DNA of 36,337 nucleotides from Aneurinibacillus thermoaerophilus. Lineage in GTDB: Bacteria > Bacillota > Bacilli > Aneurinibacillales > Aneurinibacillaceae. A model generated the notes under the pieces. It was not told where the DNA came from. It did no database searches and worked only from the letters and a program-made list of their open reading frames with translations. A program made the position numbers and the translations under genes. Shown here piece after piece: positions 1-6,219 of this stretch (within the stretch, counting starts at the first letter, position 1; every line of letters begins with the position of its first letter). Location: NCBI RefSeq assembly GCF_900099925.1, contig NZ_FNDE01000036.1, forward strand, positions 1 through 36,337. The letters are read 5' to 3'.

Positions 1-1
1 G

Positions 2-259
2 TTTGGAATTGTTCATGAGCGTATTCCGCCACGAACACCGAATATGAATGGGTACATCGAAGCGTTTCATCGCATCCTGGAAGATGAATGTCTGGCACGT
101 TATGAGTTTATGTCCTATGCAGAGGCGTATCAAGTTGTAACAGATATCCGCTTTTATAACGAGAGACGAATCCATTCGAGCATTTGCGATTTAGCTCCAC
201 AAGAGTTTTATGCGCTCCAAACAGAACGTAAGTTCGTAATTAGAGGAGTGCGAGTATAA
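2..259 (+). CDS. IS3-family transposase, C-terminal part (cut by window edge)
   Basis: Open in frame from base 2 to a TAA at 257-259, about 85 residues. It contains RTPNMNGYIEAFHRILEDEC followed by YNERRIHSSI and a short basic tail. This is the end of the rve/DDE integrase core of IS3-type OrfB proteins: the E in NGYIEAFHR is the usual third acidic residue of the DDE triad, and the YNxxRxHSS block follows it in the family. The rest of the element lies outside the window. The right end appears to lie near base 325, where TGTCCAAGTAATGGGGG resembles IS3-type terminal repeats. Family call is firm; whether the full copy is intact cannot be seen. Confidence 0.8.
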   Translation, partial: FGIVHERIPPRTPNMNGYIEAFHRILEDECLARYEFMSYAEAYQVVTDIRFYNERRIHSSICDLAPQEFYALQTERKFVIRGVRV

Positions 260-321
260 GCGAGGAATTTTACGAAAAAGGATGAATAAGGTTGTTTGTG
301 TCCAAGTAATGGGGGTTAATC

Positions 322-451
322 CGATTTCTTTTTAAGAATAGCCTTGTAAATAGAAATAGATGGTTTGATAATGTTCATACACTCGTATATCTTTTGTTGT
401 TTTCATCAATGCAAGCAAGGCTTGAATTTCATTTTGACGTGAATCAATCAT
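322..451 (-). pseudogene. IS630-like transposase N-terminus, broken
   Basis: On the minus strand an ATG at 451 has a good ribosome site (GGAGAG about 8 bases before it) and opens a 39-residue frame starting MIDSRQNEIQALLALMK and ending YFYLQGYS, then TAA at 332-334. One base change (TTA to TAA) would explain the stop, because the frame continues as KEI before it meets the IS3-like right end at about 325. The text resembles the helix-turn-helix start of IS630-type transposases (inference from memory). It is read as a transposase cut by the IS3 insertion and also carrying a nonsense change. Confidence 0.5.
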
Positions 452-483
452 CTGGTTTCTCTCCGTTCGTTTGAATTTTCAAT

Positions 484-520
484 AAAAAATATTTACCAGG
501 CCAGAAAAAATATTTACCAG
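484..520. repeat. 16-bp tandem direct repeat, period 21
   Basis: AAAAAATATTTACCAG occurs at 484-499 and again at 505-520. It lies just upstream of the broken IS630-like frame and of the secreted-peptide gene. It could be a transposase-binding repeat of the element end or a regulator site; the sequence alone does not decide. Confidence 0.6.
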
Positions 521-596
521 CCAAATTCCGGTTTCATGTATGTTAAAGTGGAATAGGAGTTAGCAACAACAATTTTTAGTTTAGGAGTGAAGAAAA

Positions 597-878
597 TTGA
601 AAAAGTTACTAGCAGCCGTTACTATTCTTGGTGCATCCCTACTAACATTTGATGCGGGAAGTGCAAGTGCAGCAAATTGCCCATTCAAAACTGGATTCCA
701 AAACCCAGCTACTAACGCTGTAGCACAACAACCAAAATTCGCTAACTGCGGACAATTTGGAAAGTTATTCCAATCATTCTTTGGTAATAATGCTCAAACT
801 GCACCTGCACAGCAGTTTAACTTCCCTACTCAACAGTTAAACCTGCCTGTTCAGCCATCTAACTGCCCGTTCAAGTAA
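597..878 (+). CDS. Small secreted protein with terminal NCPFK repeats
   Basis: A 93-residue protein with a TTG start; GGAG lies 9 bases upstream, and TTG is the only start that leaves a complete signal peptide (MKKLLAAVTILGASLLTF, then DAGSASA before A). The predicted mature chain, about 68 residues, begins ANCPFK and ends SNCPFK, so the same pentapeptide stands at both ends. A third cysteine lies in FANCGQFGKLF. The middle is rich in Q, N, P and F with no charged stretch, which suggests an extracellular, perhaps surface or self-assembling peptide. I do not recognise the family. It stands alone between insertion-sequence debris and its own terminator hairpins. A peptide released or crosslinked through cysteines is possible but is only speculation. 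Confidence 0.7.
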   Translation: MKKLLAAVTILGASLLTFDAGSASAANCPFKTGFQNPATNAVAQQPKFANCGQFGKLFQSFFGNNAQTAPAQQFNFPTQQLNLPVQPSNCPFK

Positions 879-897
879 GAGGTAGTATTCTTACTTG
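872..897 (+). terminator. Hairpin over the stop codon of the secreted-peptide gene
   Basis: CAAGTAAGA at 872-880 pairs perfectly with TCTTACTTG at 889-897 across an 8-base loop. The stem includes the TAA stop. The following T-run is poor (CCTTTATG), so it may be an RNA 3' stabiliser rather than a strong terminator. Confidence 0.45.
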
Positions 898-1083
898 CCT
901 TTATGCGGATTTCCAGCTTACGCAAATTCTTTAACGTATCATAGCGGATATAAATCGTAAATGAAATTGGAAAACCGGATAAAGACAGAAATGAACTTAC
1001 ATGTAGTATGTACAGTGAAGAGATACACATTCGATCAAAATCGTCTAACAAAAACAATAACAAGCCATGTGATTCAGTAACCG

Positions 1084-1133
1084 ATACACAATAAATGAAG
1101 GAGTATATCTTCACTTATTGTGTATTTTCTTTT
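1084..1133 (+). terminator. Rho-independent terminator
   Basis: An 11-bp perfect stem (ATACACAATAA / TTATTGTGTAT) with a further inner TGAAG/CTTCA pairing is followed by TTTCTTTT. It lies 205 bases after the secreted-peptide gene. The 898-1083 stretch between them has no frame I can support, so the transcript may carry a long untranslated tail. Confidence 0.7.
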
Positions 1134-1162
1134 ACACTTTGATGTAGTAAAGTGGAGGATAC

Positions 1163-1354
1163 ATGTCTATAGATGGATGGAGGGTTATGCAAAAAATTTC
1201 CCGACCCCAAAGGAGCAGCTCTATATGGGTGATTACTCGAATTAAGAATGGAAAACAACAGATGGGATATTTTAAGGTACCTAATAGAAATAAAAAAGGC
1301 AAAAAATACACTGGGCCTGTGCTTCTTGCGAATGAATTAATTTGTTACCGTTGA
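1163..1354 (+). CDS. Hypothetical basic 63-residue protein
   Basis: ATG with GGAGG 5 bases upstream. The product begins MSIDGWRVMQKISRP and is rich in K and R, especially in RNKKGKKYTG. No signal peptide, membrane segment or known motif. It follows the terminator at 1084-1133, so it would need its own promoter, which I did not find. The good ribosome site is the main reason to keep it. It could equally be the eroded start of a larger gene, since insertion debris surrounds it. Confidence 0.35.
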   Translation: MSIDGWRVMQKISRPQRSSSIWVITRIKNGKQQMGYFKVPNRNKKGKKYTGPVLLANELICYR

Positions 1355-1413
1355 TTGTAAAACGGTGGATTAAGGAATATAAATCTGGATACATCCAATA
1401 ATCTCTGTTATCT

Positions 1414-1442
1414 AAAAAACCCTTATCCAAAGGAGATAAGGG
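1414..1442 (-). terminator. Terminator on the minus strand, orphan
   Basis: Read on the minus strand, CCCTTATC and GATAAGGG form an 8-bp stem followed by TTTTTT. The minus strand upstream (about 1460-1530) shows only a short reading frame end with KKVIKKEAYPYHKVMQK, with no start. This looks like the last piece of a lost gene plus its terminator. Confidence 0.55.
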
Positions 1443-1555
1443 TCGCTACGAGGGACTATCCTATTTTTGCATTACTTTATGATATGGGTAAGCTTCCTTT
1501 TTGATTACTTTTTTCGGGATTTTAGCTTCTTACGTCCGATAATGTCAATTATAGC

Positions 1556-1576
1556 GCGACAAGAAAGTCGTTTTTT
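1556..1576 (+). terminator. Short hairpin with T-run just before the intron remnant
   Basis: CGAC at 1557-1560 pairs with GTCG at 1567-1570 (one outer wobble pair possible), followed by six T. It ends 5 bases before the intron-like GTGCAAC at 1582. Some bacterial group II introns (class C) insert just after terminator hairpins, so this may be the original target; the stem is short. Confidence 0.35.
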
Positions 1577-1581
1577 ATACA

Positions 1582-1775
1582 GTGCAACGTCGATTCAGTC
1601 GATATGTTGCTAGCCTAGTCGCAAGGGCTATCTCCGCTCGAAACAACGTGCTGTATCGCAAAATGTTGTCTTACGATACAAGGAAAAAGAAGGTTTGAGT
1701 TGTATATATAAGTTGAAAGGCTCACGTATGGTTCTGAGGGGAGAAAGGGGCAGTGATGCCCCCGACTTACCCGAC
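1582..1775 (+). mobile_element. Group II intron remnant, internally deleted
   Basis: The 3' part shows a domain V fold at 1697-1734: GAGTTGTAT pairs with GTATGGTTC (9 bp with wobbles), a GAAA tetraloop at 1715-1718 and the usual AC bulge at 1724-1725. Domain VI follows, with GGGGCA-GTGA-TGCCCC at 1747-1762 and a typical ending CTTACCCGAC at 1766-1775. The 5' boundary GTGCAAC at 1582 approximates the GUGYG intron start, and the text after it resembles domain I of such introns (from memory). A whole ribozyme needs several hundred bases plus usually a reverse transcriptase gene; only 194 bases remain. Domain V also has AGT in place of the AGC catalytic triad and an extra ATAT in one strand. It should be inactive. 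Confidence 0.6.
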
Positions 1776-1779
1776 TAAA

Positions 1780-1809
1780 GGATCACTTTTGGACAGCGAA
1801 AAGTGATCC
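1780..1809 (-). terminator. 11-bp perfect hairpin, likely terminator of the YjcZ-like gene
   Basis: GGATCACTTTT at 1780-1790 and AAAAGTGATCC at 1799-1809 pair fully. On the minus strand it comes 50 bases after the stop of the 28-residue gene and is followed by only TTTAG, so it is a weak-tailed terminator. Confidence 0.45.
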
Positions 1810-1858
1810 GTGGTAATTCTGCTGCTACATGACGAACAACGGAATTCTGCTCTACCTA

Positions 1859-1945
1859 TTAGTCACATGCACATGCGATAATAACTAAAAGGATAAAGAG
1901 AACAAGAATAACGCCAATTTCTCGTCTCTCACCACAAAAACTCAT
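1859..1945 (-). CDS. YjcZ-like hydrophobic sporulation miniprotein
   Basis: A 28-residue frame: ATG at 1943-1945, TAA at 1859-1861, with GGGAGG 6-7 bases before the ATG on the minus strand. The peptide starts MSFCGERREIGVIL and continues as one hydrophobic helix (VLFILLVIIACACD). Small Bacilli peptides of the YjcZ family have a short polar head followed by the near-identical run ALIVVLFILLIIVG, so VILVLFILLVIIA is a close match. In that family the glycine-rich head is usual; here it is replaced by CGERRE and four cysteines are present. Such peptides are linked to spores in B. subtilis. A hairpin at 1780-1809 follows. Good ribosome site and family-like helix make it likely real. Confidence 0.65.
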   Translation of the reverse strand: MSFCGERREIGVILVLFILLVIIACACD

Positions 1946-2101
1946 ACAATTCCCTCCCATGTACAATGGATTGAATTACATTTCATACTATGTAGATGGG
2001 TACAGACAAGTGTTAGGTTACTGCCTTTATTCAGAAATTTATTTTATGCTTACTATTTTTGTGCTATTGTTCTGTTTCTTATTGATGTCTTCTTAATGGA
2101 A

Positions 2102-2475
2102 TTAAAGCAGGAATAGAGCGGCAATGAGAGCTAGAGGTATCGCAATAAATCCAAAGTGTCTACGACCAAACGAGTTTATTTTTACCATACCAGCCGCTTT
2201 TTTGGTTTTAGGCACAGCTAAATAAACATGTCCATCATCCACTTTTTGAATATATCCTTTGTAGATTTGTGATTATCTTTGGTTTTTATTTTTACTTGTT
2301 TAGATATGTTTTTTTCAAAAACACTGTGTATCCTTTGTATATTTGGTTTTTTTGTACCCATTCCTTTACTTCCCCCCAACATGTAGATTCCCTCTATCAT
2401 ATGCTCGTCCTTTATCTTTGTTATGGACAAGTGTTCAGTCCACTTATTTTTGGATGTACGTCCGATAATCGTCAT
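2102..2475 (-). pseudogene. Hypothetical membrane-tail protein with one frameshift
   Basis: An ATG at 2475 with GGTGAG upstream opens 85 residues (MTIIGRTSKNKWTEHLSI...) that stop at 2218. The adjacent frame, starting at the five-A run near 2243-2247, continues without a stop as KVDDGHVYLAVPKTKKAAG and then a hydrophobic helix FGFIAIPLALIAALFLL, ending with TAA at 2102-2104. One added A in the run would join the two into a 124-residue protein with a soluble basic N-part and a C-terminal membrane anchor. A single-base loss, a homopolymer sequencing error, or translational slippage would all fit. I do not recognise the family. Confidence 0.5.
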
Positions 2476-2543
2476 ATAGTAAACTCACCAACACCAAAAA
2501 ACCGTAATTCGGTCAAATCGGCTAAAATCCGGGTTTTTGCCTT

Positions 2544-2768
2544 TCAGGAAATTTTAACCTTGTGTACAGTTTGTAGAGTGTGATCAAGTTTTTCAAGAAT
2601 CTTCTCTGCTAATCCATCTATTTTATTTCTTATATTATTTTTTAAATCATTTTGACCAGCTTCAAGTGTTTCCATCCGTTTTTCAAGTCTGCTTTGGACC
2701 TCTCTAAGTGACTGTAACTCAGAAAGAATTTTCTTCAATATTTTTCCATTTTTCGTCCCTCGCCTCAA
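2544..2768 (-). CDS. Hypothetical coiled-coil protein
   Basis: A 74-residue frame on the minus strand starting with TTG; no convincing ribosome site precedes it, so the start is uncertain or the 5' end is lost. Residues about 10-65 (ILSELQSLREVQSRLEKRME and onward) have heptad-like spacing of L, I and V with many E, K and R, as expected of a coiled coil. Similar short coiled-coil proteins are common near phage and plasmid debris in Bacilli (general knowledge). No enzyme motif is present. The plus-strand frames here are without support. Confidence 0.4.
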   Translation of the reverse strand: MRRGTKNGKILKKILSELQSLREVQSRLEKRMETLEAGQNDLKNNIRNKIDGLAEKILEKLDHTLQTVHKVKIS

Positions 2769-3068
2769 TTTTTTTGTTATTTTATCACGAAGTCAGTGAT
2801 AATGGACGGGTAACAAATTCATCTTTTTTGAATGATAATATTTTTAGGACAAGTAAATGGGACGCAACAAACCCTTATCGTACCGTCGTTTCTTAACTGT
2901 CTCATTATAACCGTACCTTACTGATACGAAATTGCATTGACAACGCCTTAGAGTAGGAAAAACAGGCTTCTTTCATGCCAAAATGATCTTAGCGTATATT
3001 TTCATTAAAAAGTTAGCGATACCCCAACTACCAATCAAACATAATAAACGCAAATACTCGTGCTAAAT
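2769..3068. other. Gene-free AT-rich stretch
   Basis: Nothing I can support. All frames are short. A minus-strand frame of about 28 residues (EYLRLLCLIGSWGIANFL...) has no start signal. It separates the coiled-coil gene from tnpB debris. Confidence 0.5.
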
Positions 3069-3090
3069 AAAAAAACAGGGAGTTCCCCTG
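3069..3090 (-). terminator. Minus-strand terminator, orphan
   Basis: CAGGG at 3076-3080 and CCCTG at 3086-3090 pair; on the minus strand the stem is followed by a run of seven T. No minus-strand gene directly upstream is intact. Confidence 0.45.
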
Positions 3091-3198
3091 CTACTTAAAC
3101 TAATTTATATATCCATAGTGGTATATATTGAATAAAAATAAAACTCGCCAAGACTAAACCCGCGAGGTTCGATAAGACAGGAACTAATCCCTCCTACC

Positions 3199-3393
3199 CT
3201 AAACCTTTTGGTGTATACAAGTACATCGCAAACCTGTCCGGTTTGCGGGGCGAAAAAGAACGTGCGTGGTGCGGCTATACCCAACATCGGGACATTCACG
3301 GTGCGGCGAATCTACTGTCCAAAGTGTTGTATGAAAACCGGATTCAGTCCTTGCCGTTTGAAATTCAGAAACCCACGTATCTACGGATCGCCT
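3199..3393 (+). pseudogene. TnpB C-terminal fragment (zinc ribbon, RuvC III)
   Basis: One frame reads TSTSQTCPVCGAKKNVRG, the first half of the TnpB zinc ribbon; the next frame, with a few codons missing, reads CGYTQHRDIHGAANLLSKVL and runs to a TAA at 3391-3393. The second CxxC of the ribbon is partly lost. The HRDIHGAAN block carries the last RuvC aspartate of TnpB. So at least one frameshift and a small deletion have broken it, and nothing of the N-terminal 80 percent remains. It differs from the tnpB remnant at 7472 and from the tnpB at 36088, so it is a separate element. Confidence 0.7.
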
Positions 3394-3549
3394 AAGCGAG
3401 AAGTAGTAGATGGTTTGTTCCGACCCACGCCCGTAAGGGTGTGTTGCTGAATGATTTCCCTCGCAGACGGCACGTGTCTGTGAGATCAGCGACAACCTGC
3501 TGATCGCCTGTTCTATCGAGGTGGCTCGTTCAGAAACCTCCACTTCATG
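3394..3549 (+). ncRNA. Right end of tnpB element, possible decayed omega-RNA scaffold
   Basis: In IS200/IS605 elements the guide RNA of TnpB is made from the end of tnpB and the right end of the element, with the guide taken from flanking DNA. This stretch has several hairpins, for example ACGCCC/GGGTGT near 3426-3443, CAGACGG-CACGTG-TCTGTG near 3470-3483 and GAGGT/ACCTC near 3519-3540, and ends at about CACTTCAT (3542-3549). The placement fits; the RNA itself is inferred. Confidence 0.35.
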
Positions 3550-3780
3550 TACTACTATTCACTTGTAAAAAACTGCCTAATCAGCACCCGTGACATATGC
3601 TTTCTTTTCATGAGTAAACGGGGAAACAATCGTGAGACGTGTGCCAAACGTTGCTTTTTCTATGTAGCAAAGCGACCTTTTTTTCAGTTTTATTACATTT
3701 TTCTATCTAGCGGAAATTTATAAAAAGAGGTAGAATACTCACTAAAGGAGTGGATTTTTTATTTTTCGCGAAATATATTC

Positions 3781-3798
3781 TGACTGAATAGTCATTCA
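3781..3798. promoter_or_regulatory. FadR-type operator before fadF
   Basis: TGACTGAATAGTCATTCA is an 18-bp near-palindrome very close to the B. subtilis FadR (YsiA) consensus TGAATGANTANTCATTCA. It overlaps the -35 element of the fadF promoter, as expected for a repressor relieved by long-chain acyl-CoA. fadF is a known FadR target in B. subtilis. The FadR gene itself is not identified here; the TetR gene at 12553 could be the ligand or a second regulator. Confidence 0.75.
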
Positions 3799-3823
3799 TA
3801 ATTTGAGTGAAACATGCTATGAT
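3795..3823 (+). promoter_or_regulatory. SigA-type promoter of fadF
   Basis: TTCATA at 3795-3800 and TATGAT at 3818-3823 are 17 bases apart. Transcription would start near 3830, which rules out the upstream in-frame TTG at 3803 as start of fadF. The stretch 3550-3780 before it has no gene I can support. Confidence 0.6.
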
Positions 3824-3880
3824 AGAATAAACAATTTTCCGTACAGTCAGAATAATTTCGGCGAAGGAGAGGAGAAACAA

Positions 3881-6010
3881 ATGAATGTATTGTCGCTAGT
3901 TAACCTCATTGCGTTTTTTGCGGTCGTAGGTTATGCAGTATACTTGTTTGCGCACCTGGTGTACAGCCGCATCACCTACATGAAGCTTGGCCGCCCGGCG
4001 GACTTGCGCGAAGACGCGACACGCAGCCTGAATGCGTTTTGGGTCAACGTTTTTGGACAGAAGAAGCTGTTAAAGGATTCCAAAAGCGGTGTGATGCATA
4101 TTGTCTTGTTCTACGGCTTTCTGCTTGTGCAGTTTGGAGCCATTGATTTAATTTGGAAAGGACTAAAGCCGGGTTCACATCTGCCGTTCGGTTCGGCATA
4201 TCCGTATTTTCTTTTATTCCAGGAAGTCGTTGTTACGGCTATTCTTATCGCCATTTTTTATGCATGGTATCGTCGGAATGTTGAGAAATTAAAGCGCTTA
4301 AAACGAGGTTGGAAAGCGAACCTTGTTGTCTGGCTCATTACGATTCTCATGGTGAGTACGTTGCTTTCCGAAGGAATGGAAATCATCTGGTTACATCCGG
4401 ATGAGATCGGCTTCCGCTCGACGCAACCGATCGCTTCCAGTCTTGCAGTGTTGTTTGCAGGCATCGGTTCGACGGCAGCAGGTGCGGCGTTCTATGTGTT
4501 CTGGTGGATTCATTTGCTTACGCTCTTATTCTTCCTGGTATACATTCCACAGGGCAAGCACGCCCATCTGATATTTGCGCCGTATAACTGGCTGGTGAAA
4601 GACAAAACACGCCCGCCGGGAAGATTGAGCACCATCGACTTTGAGAAGCTGGAAGAAGAAGGTGCGGAAGAGTTCGGCGTCGGACGAATCGAGAATTTCA
4701 CGCGAACGCAATTGATTGACTTGTATGCCTGTGTCGAGTGCGGGCGATGCACCAGCATGTGTCCAGCCGCAGGAACGGGCAAGACGCTGTCACCGATGGA
4801 TCTAATCACTAAAATGCGGGATCACCTAACGGAAAAAGGGGCGGCGATCACGGGACGTACACCGTGGATGCCGGCCGGGTTGTTTAAAGAGTCGAAAGGT
4901 AACGTGCTAGCGATGCAGGCGCGTGAAGCCGGAGCCGGACAAGCCAGCAGTGAGGTGGCCGCTACGACGGAAGGGACGGCCGCACTGAAAATCGACTATG
5001 ATGTGCAGCTTATCGGGGATGTGATCACGGAAGAAGAACTGTGGGCTTGTACGACGTGCCGCAACTGTGAAGACCAGTGCCCGGTCGCCAACGAACATGT
5101 AGGTCATATCATCGATATGCGCCGCTATCTTGTGATGACAGAAGGCCGCATGCCGTCCGATGCGCAGCGTGCGCTGAGCAACATCGAGCGCCAGAGCAAT
5201 CCATGGGGGATTAACCGCAAGGATCGGATCAAATGGCGCGAAGGCATGGAAGAGCTGGTGCCAACCGTCAAAGAAACGGATGACTTTGAATATTTATTCT
5301 TTGTTGGTTCGATGGGTTCGTTTGATAATCGGAGCATCAAACTTACGCAATCCTTTGTGCGTGTGATGCACAAAGCGGGCATCAAGTTCGCGATTCTTGG
5401 CAATGAAGAGAAGAACTCTGGCGACACGCCGCGCCGCCTCGGCAATGAGCTGTTGTTCCAGGAGCTGGCAATGGAAAATATCGCGAACTTCCAGAAATAC
5501 GGCGTGAAGAAAATCGTTACGATGGACCCGCATGCCTACAATACATTCAAGAACGAGTATCCGGAATTCGGTCTGGAAGGCGTGGAAGTGTACCACCATA
5601 CCGAACTGTTGGCGAAATGGATCAAAGACGGCCGCCTGAAGCCGACCAAAGAAGTCAAGGAACGCATAACCTACCACGACTCCTGTTACCTGGGCCGCTA
5701 CAACGAAGTGTACGATGCACCGCGCGAAATTCTATCAGCCATTCCTGGCGTCGAGATCGTGGAGATGGAACGTTCCGGCTGTGACAGTATGTGCTGCGGT
5801 GCCGGTGGCGGAATGATGTGGCAGGAAGAGCATCAAGGCACCCGCGTTAACATCGCGCGTACCGAACAGGCGCTGGCGGTAAATCCGACTACAATCGGAA
5901 GTGCGTGTCCGTACTGCTTGACGATGTTATCTGACGGTACGAAAGCGAAAGAAGTGGAAGACAAAGTGCAAACTTTGGATATGGTAGAGATTTTAGAAAA
6001 ATCATTATAA
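3881..6010 (+). CDS. fadF: FadF: membrane FeS oxidoreductase, acyl-CoA electron route
   Basis: A 709-residue protein. The ATG at 3881 follows GGAGAGGAG; 26 in-frame codons upstream are rejected because they overlap the promoter. The first 240 residues hold about six membrane helices (near 4-26, 71-92, 107-130, 146-166, 185-205, 210-235), like the NarI/HdrE cytochrome b part. Two [4Fe-4S] motifs follow: C284, C287, C290, C294 and C390, C393, C396, C400. The C-terminal half holds two CCG-type domains of heterodisulfide reductase subunits; the second keeps DSC602 and SMCCGAGGG, while the first has SGD where a CCG pair would be. Length and layout match YwjF/FadF (about 705 residues). Known or proposed role: passing electrons from acyl-CoA dehydrogenases, via ETF, to quinone. 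A FadR box precedes it and beta-oxidation genes follow. Confidence 0.9.
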   Translation: MNVLSLVNLIAFFAVVGYAVYLFAHLVYSRITYMKLGRPADLREDATRSLNAFWVNVFGQKKLLKDSKSGVMHIVLFYGFLLVQFGAIDLIWKGLKPGSHLPFGSAYPYFLLFQEVVVTAILIAIFYAWYRRNVEKLKRLKRGWKANLVVWLITILMVSTLLSEGMEIIWLHPDEIGFRSTQPIASSLAVLFAGIGSTAAGAAFYVFWWIHLLTLLFFLVYIPQGKHAHLIFAPYNWLVKDKTRPPGRLSTIDFEKLEEEGAEEFGVGRIENFTRTQLIDLYACVECGRCTSMCPAAGTGKTLSPMDLITKMRDHLTEKGAAITGRTPWMPAGLFKESKGNVLAMQAREAGAGQASSEVAATTEGTAALKIDYDVQLIGDVITEEELWACTTCRNCEDQCPVANEHVGHIIDMRRYLVMTEGRMPSDAQRALSNIERQSNPWGINRKDRIKWREGMEELVPTVKETDDFEYLFFVGSMGSFDNRSIKLTQSFVRVMHKAGIKFAILGNEEKNSGDTPRRLGNELLFQELAMENIANFQKYGVKKIVTMDPHAYNTFKNEYPEFGLEGVEVYHHTELLAKWIKDGRLKPTKEVKERITYHDSCYLGRYNEVYDAPREILSAIPGVEIVEMERSGCDSMCCGAGGGMMWQEEHQGTRVNIARTEQALAVNPTTIGSACPYCLTMLSDGTKAKEVEDKVQTLDMVEILEKSL

Positions 6011-6065
6011 ATTACTCTTTTTAATTTTTGTGAATATTGATAAGATGGAAGGAGAAGGAATAAAG

Positions 6066-6088
6066 ACCCGGCAGTCGAACTGCCGGGT
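6066..6088 (+). terminator. Hairpin after fadF
   Basis: ACCCGGCAG at 6066-6074 pairs with CTGCCGGGT at 6080-6088 around a 5-base loop, 55 bases after the fadF stop. The T-run is short (GTTTCC), so some read-through into the thiolase gene is likely. Confidence 0.6.
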
Positions 6089-6106
6089 ACGTTTCCGCGA
6101 TCAAAC

Positions 6107-6124
6107 TGACCGAGCAATCGCTCA
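6107..6124. promoter_or_regulatory. TetR-type operator before the thiolase gene
   Basis: TGACCGAGCAATCGCTCA has the same dyad layout as the box at 3781 and shares the 13-base core GAGCAATCGCTCA with the site at 12510 before tetR. A possible promoter uses CTGACC (6106-6111) and TAGGAT (6128-6133), 16 bases apart, so the operator would sit between -35 and -10. Inference: it is bound by the TetR protein encoded at 12553. Confidence 0.6.
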
Positions 6125-6219
6125 AATTAGGATACCGGAAATTTTTCTGCTTCTTACTTGTTTTCACGAAAGCATATGAATGTATCAATACGTAGAGATA
6201 TAAGGAGGCGCAAAACAAG

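Noticed and set aside
484-520. CRISPR array
   Set aside because: Only two short repeats with a 5-base spacer; no array structure here or elsewhere in the window.
851-1114. 87-codon minus-strand frame near the secreted-peptide gene
   Set aside because: Overlaps the gene end and a palindromic terminator, with no ribosome site.
2269-2583. 104-codon plus-strand frame
   Set aside because: Opposite to the better-supported minus-strand frames at 2218-2475 and 2544-2768; phenylalanine-rich shadow of A-rich coding sequence.
3803-3880. 26-codon N-terminal extension of fadF
   Set aside because: It starts upstream of the -10 element at 3818-3823 and lacks a ribosome site, while ATG 3881 has a strong one.
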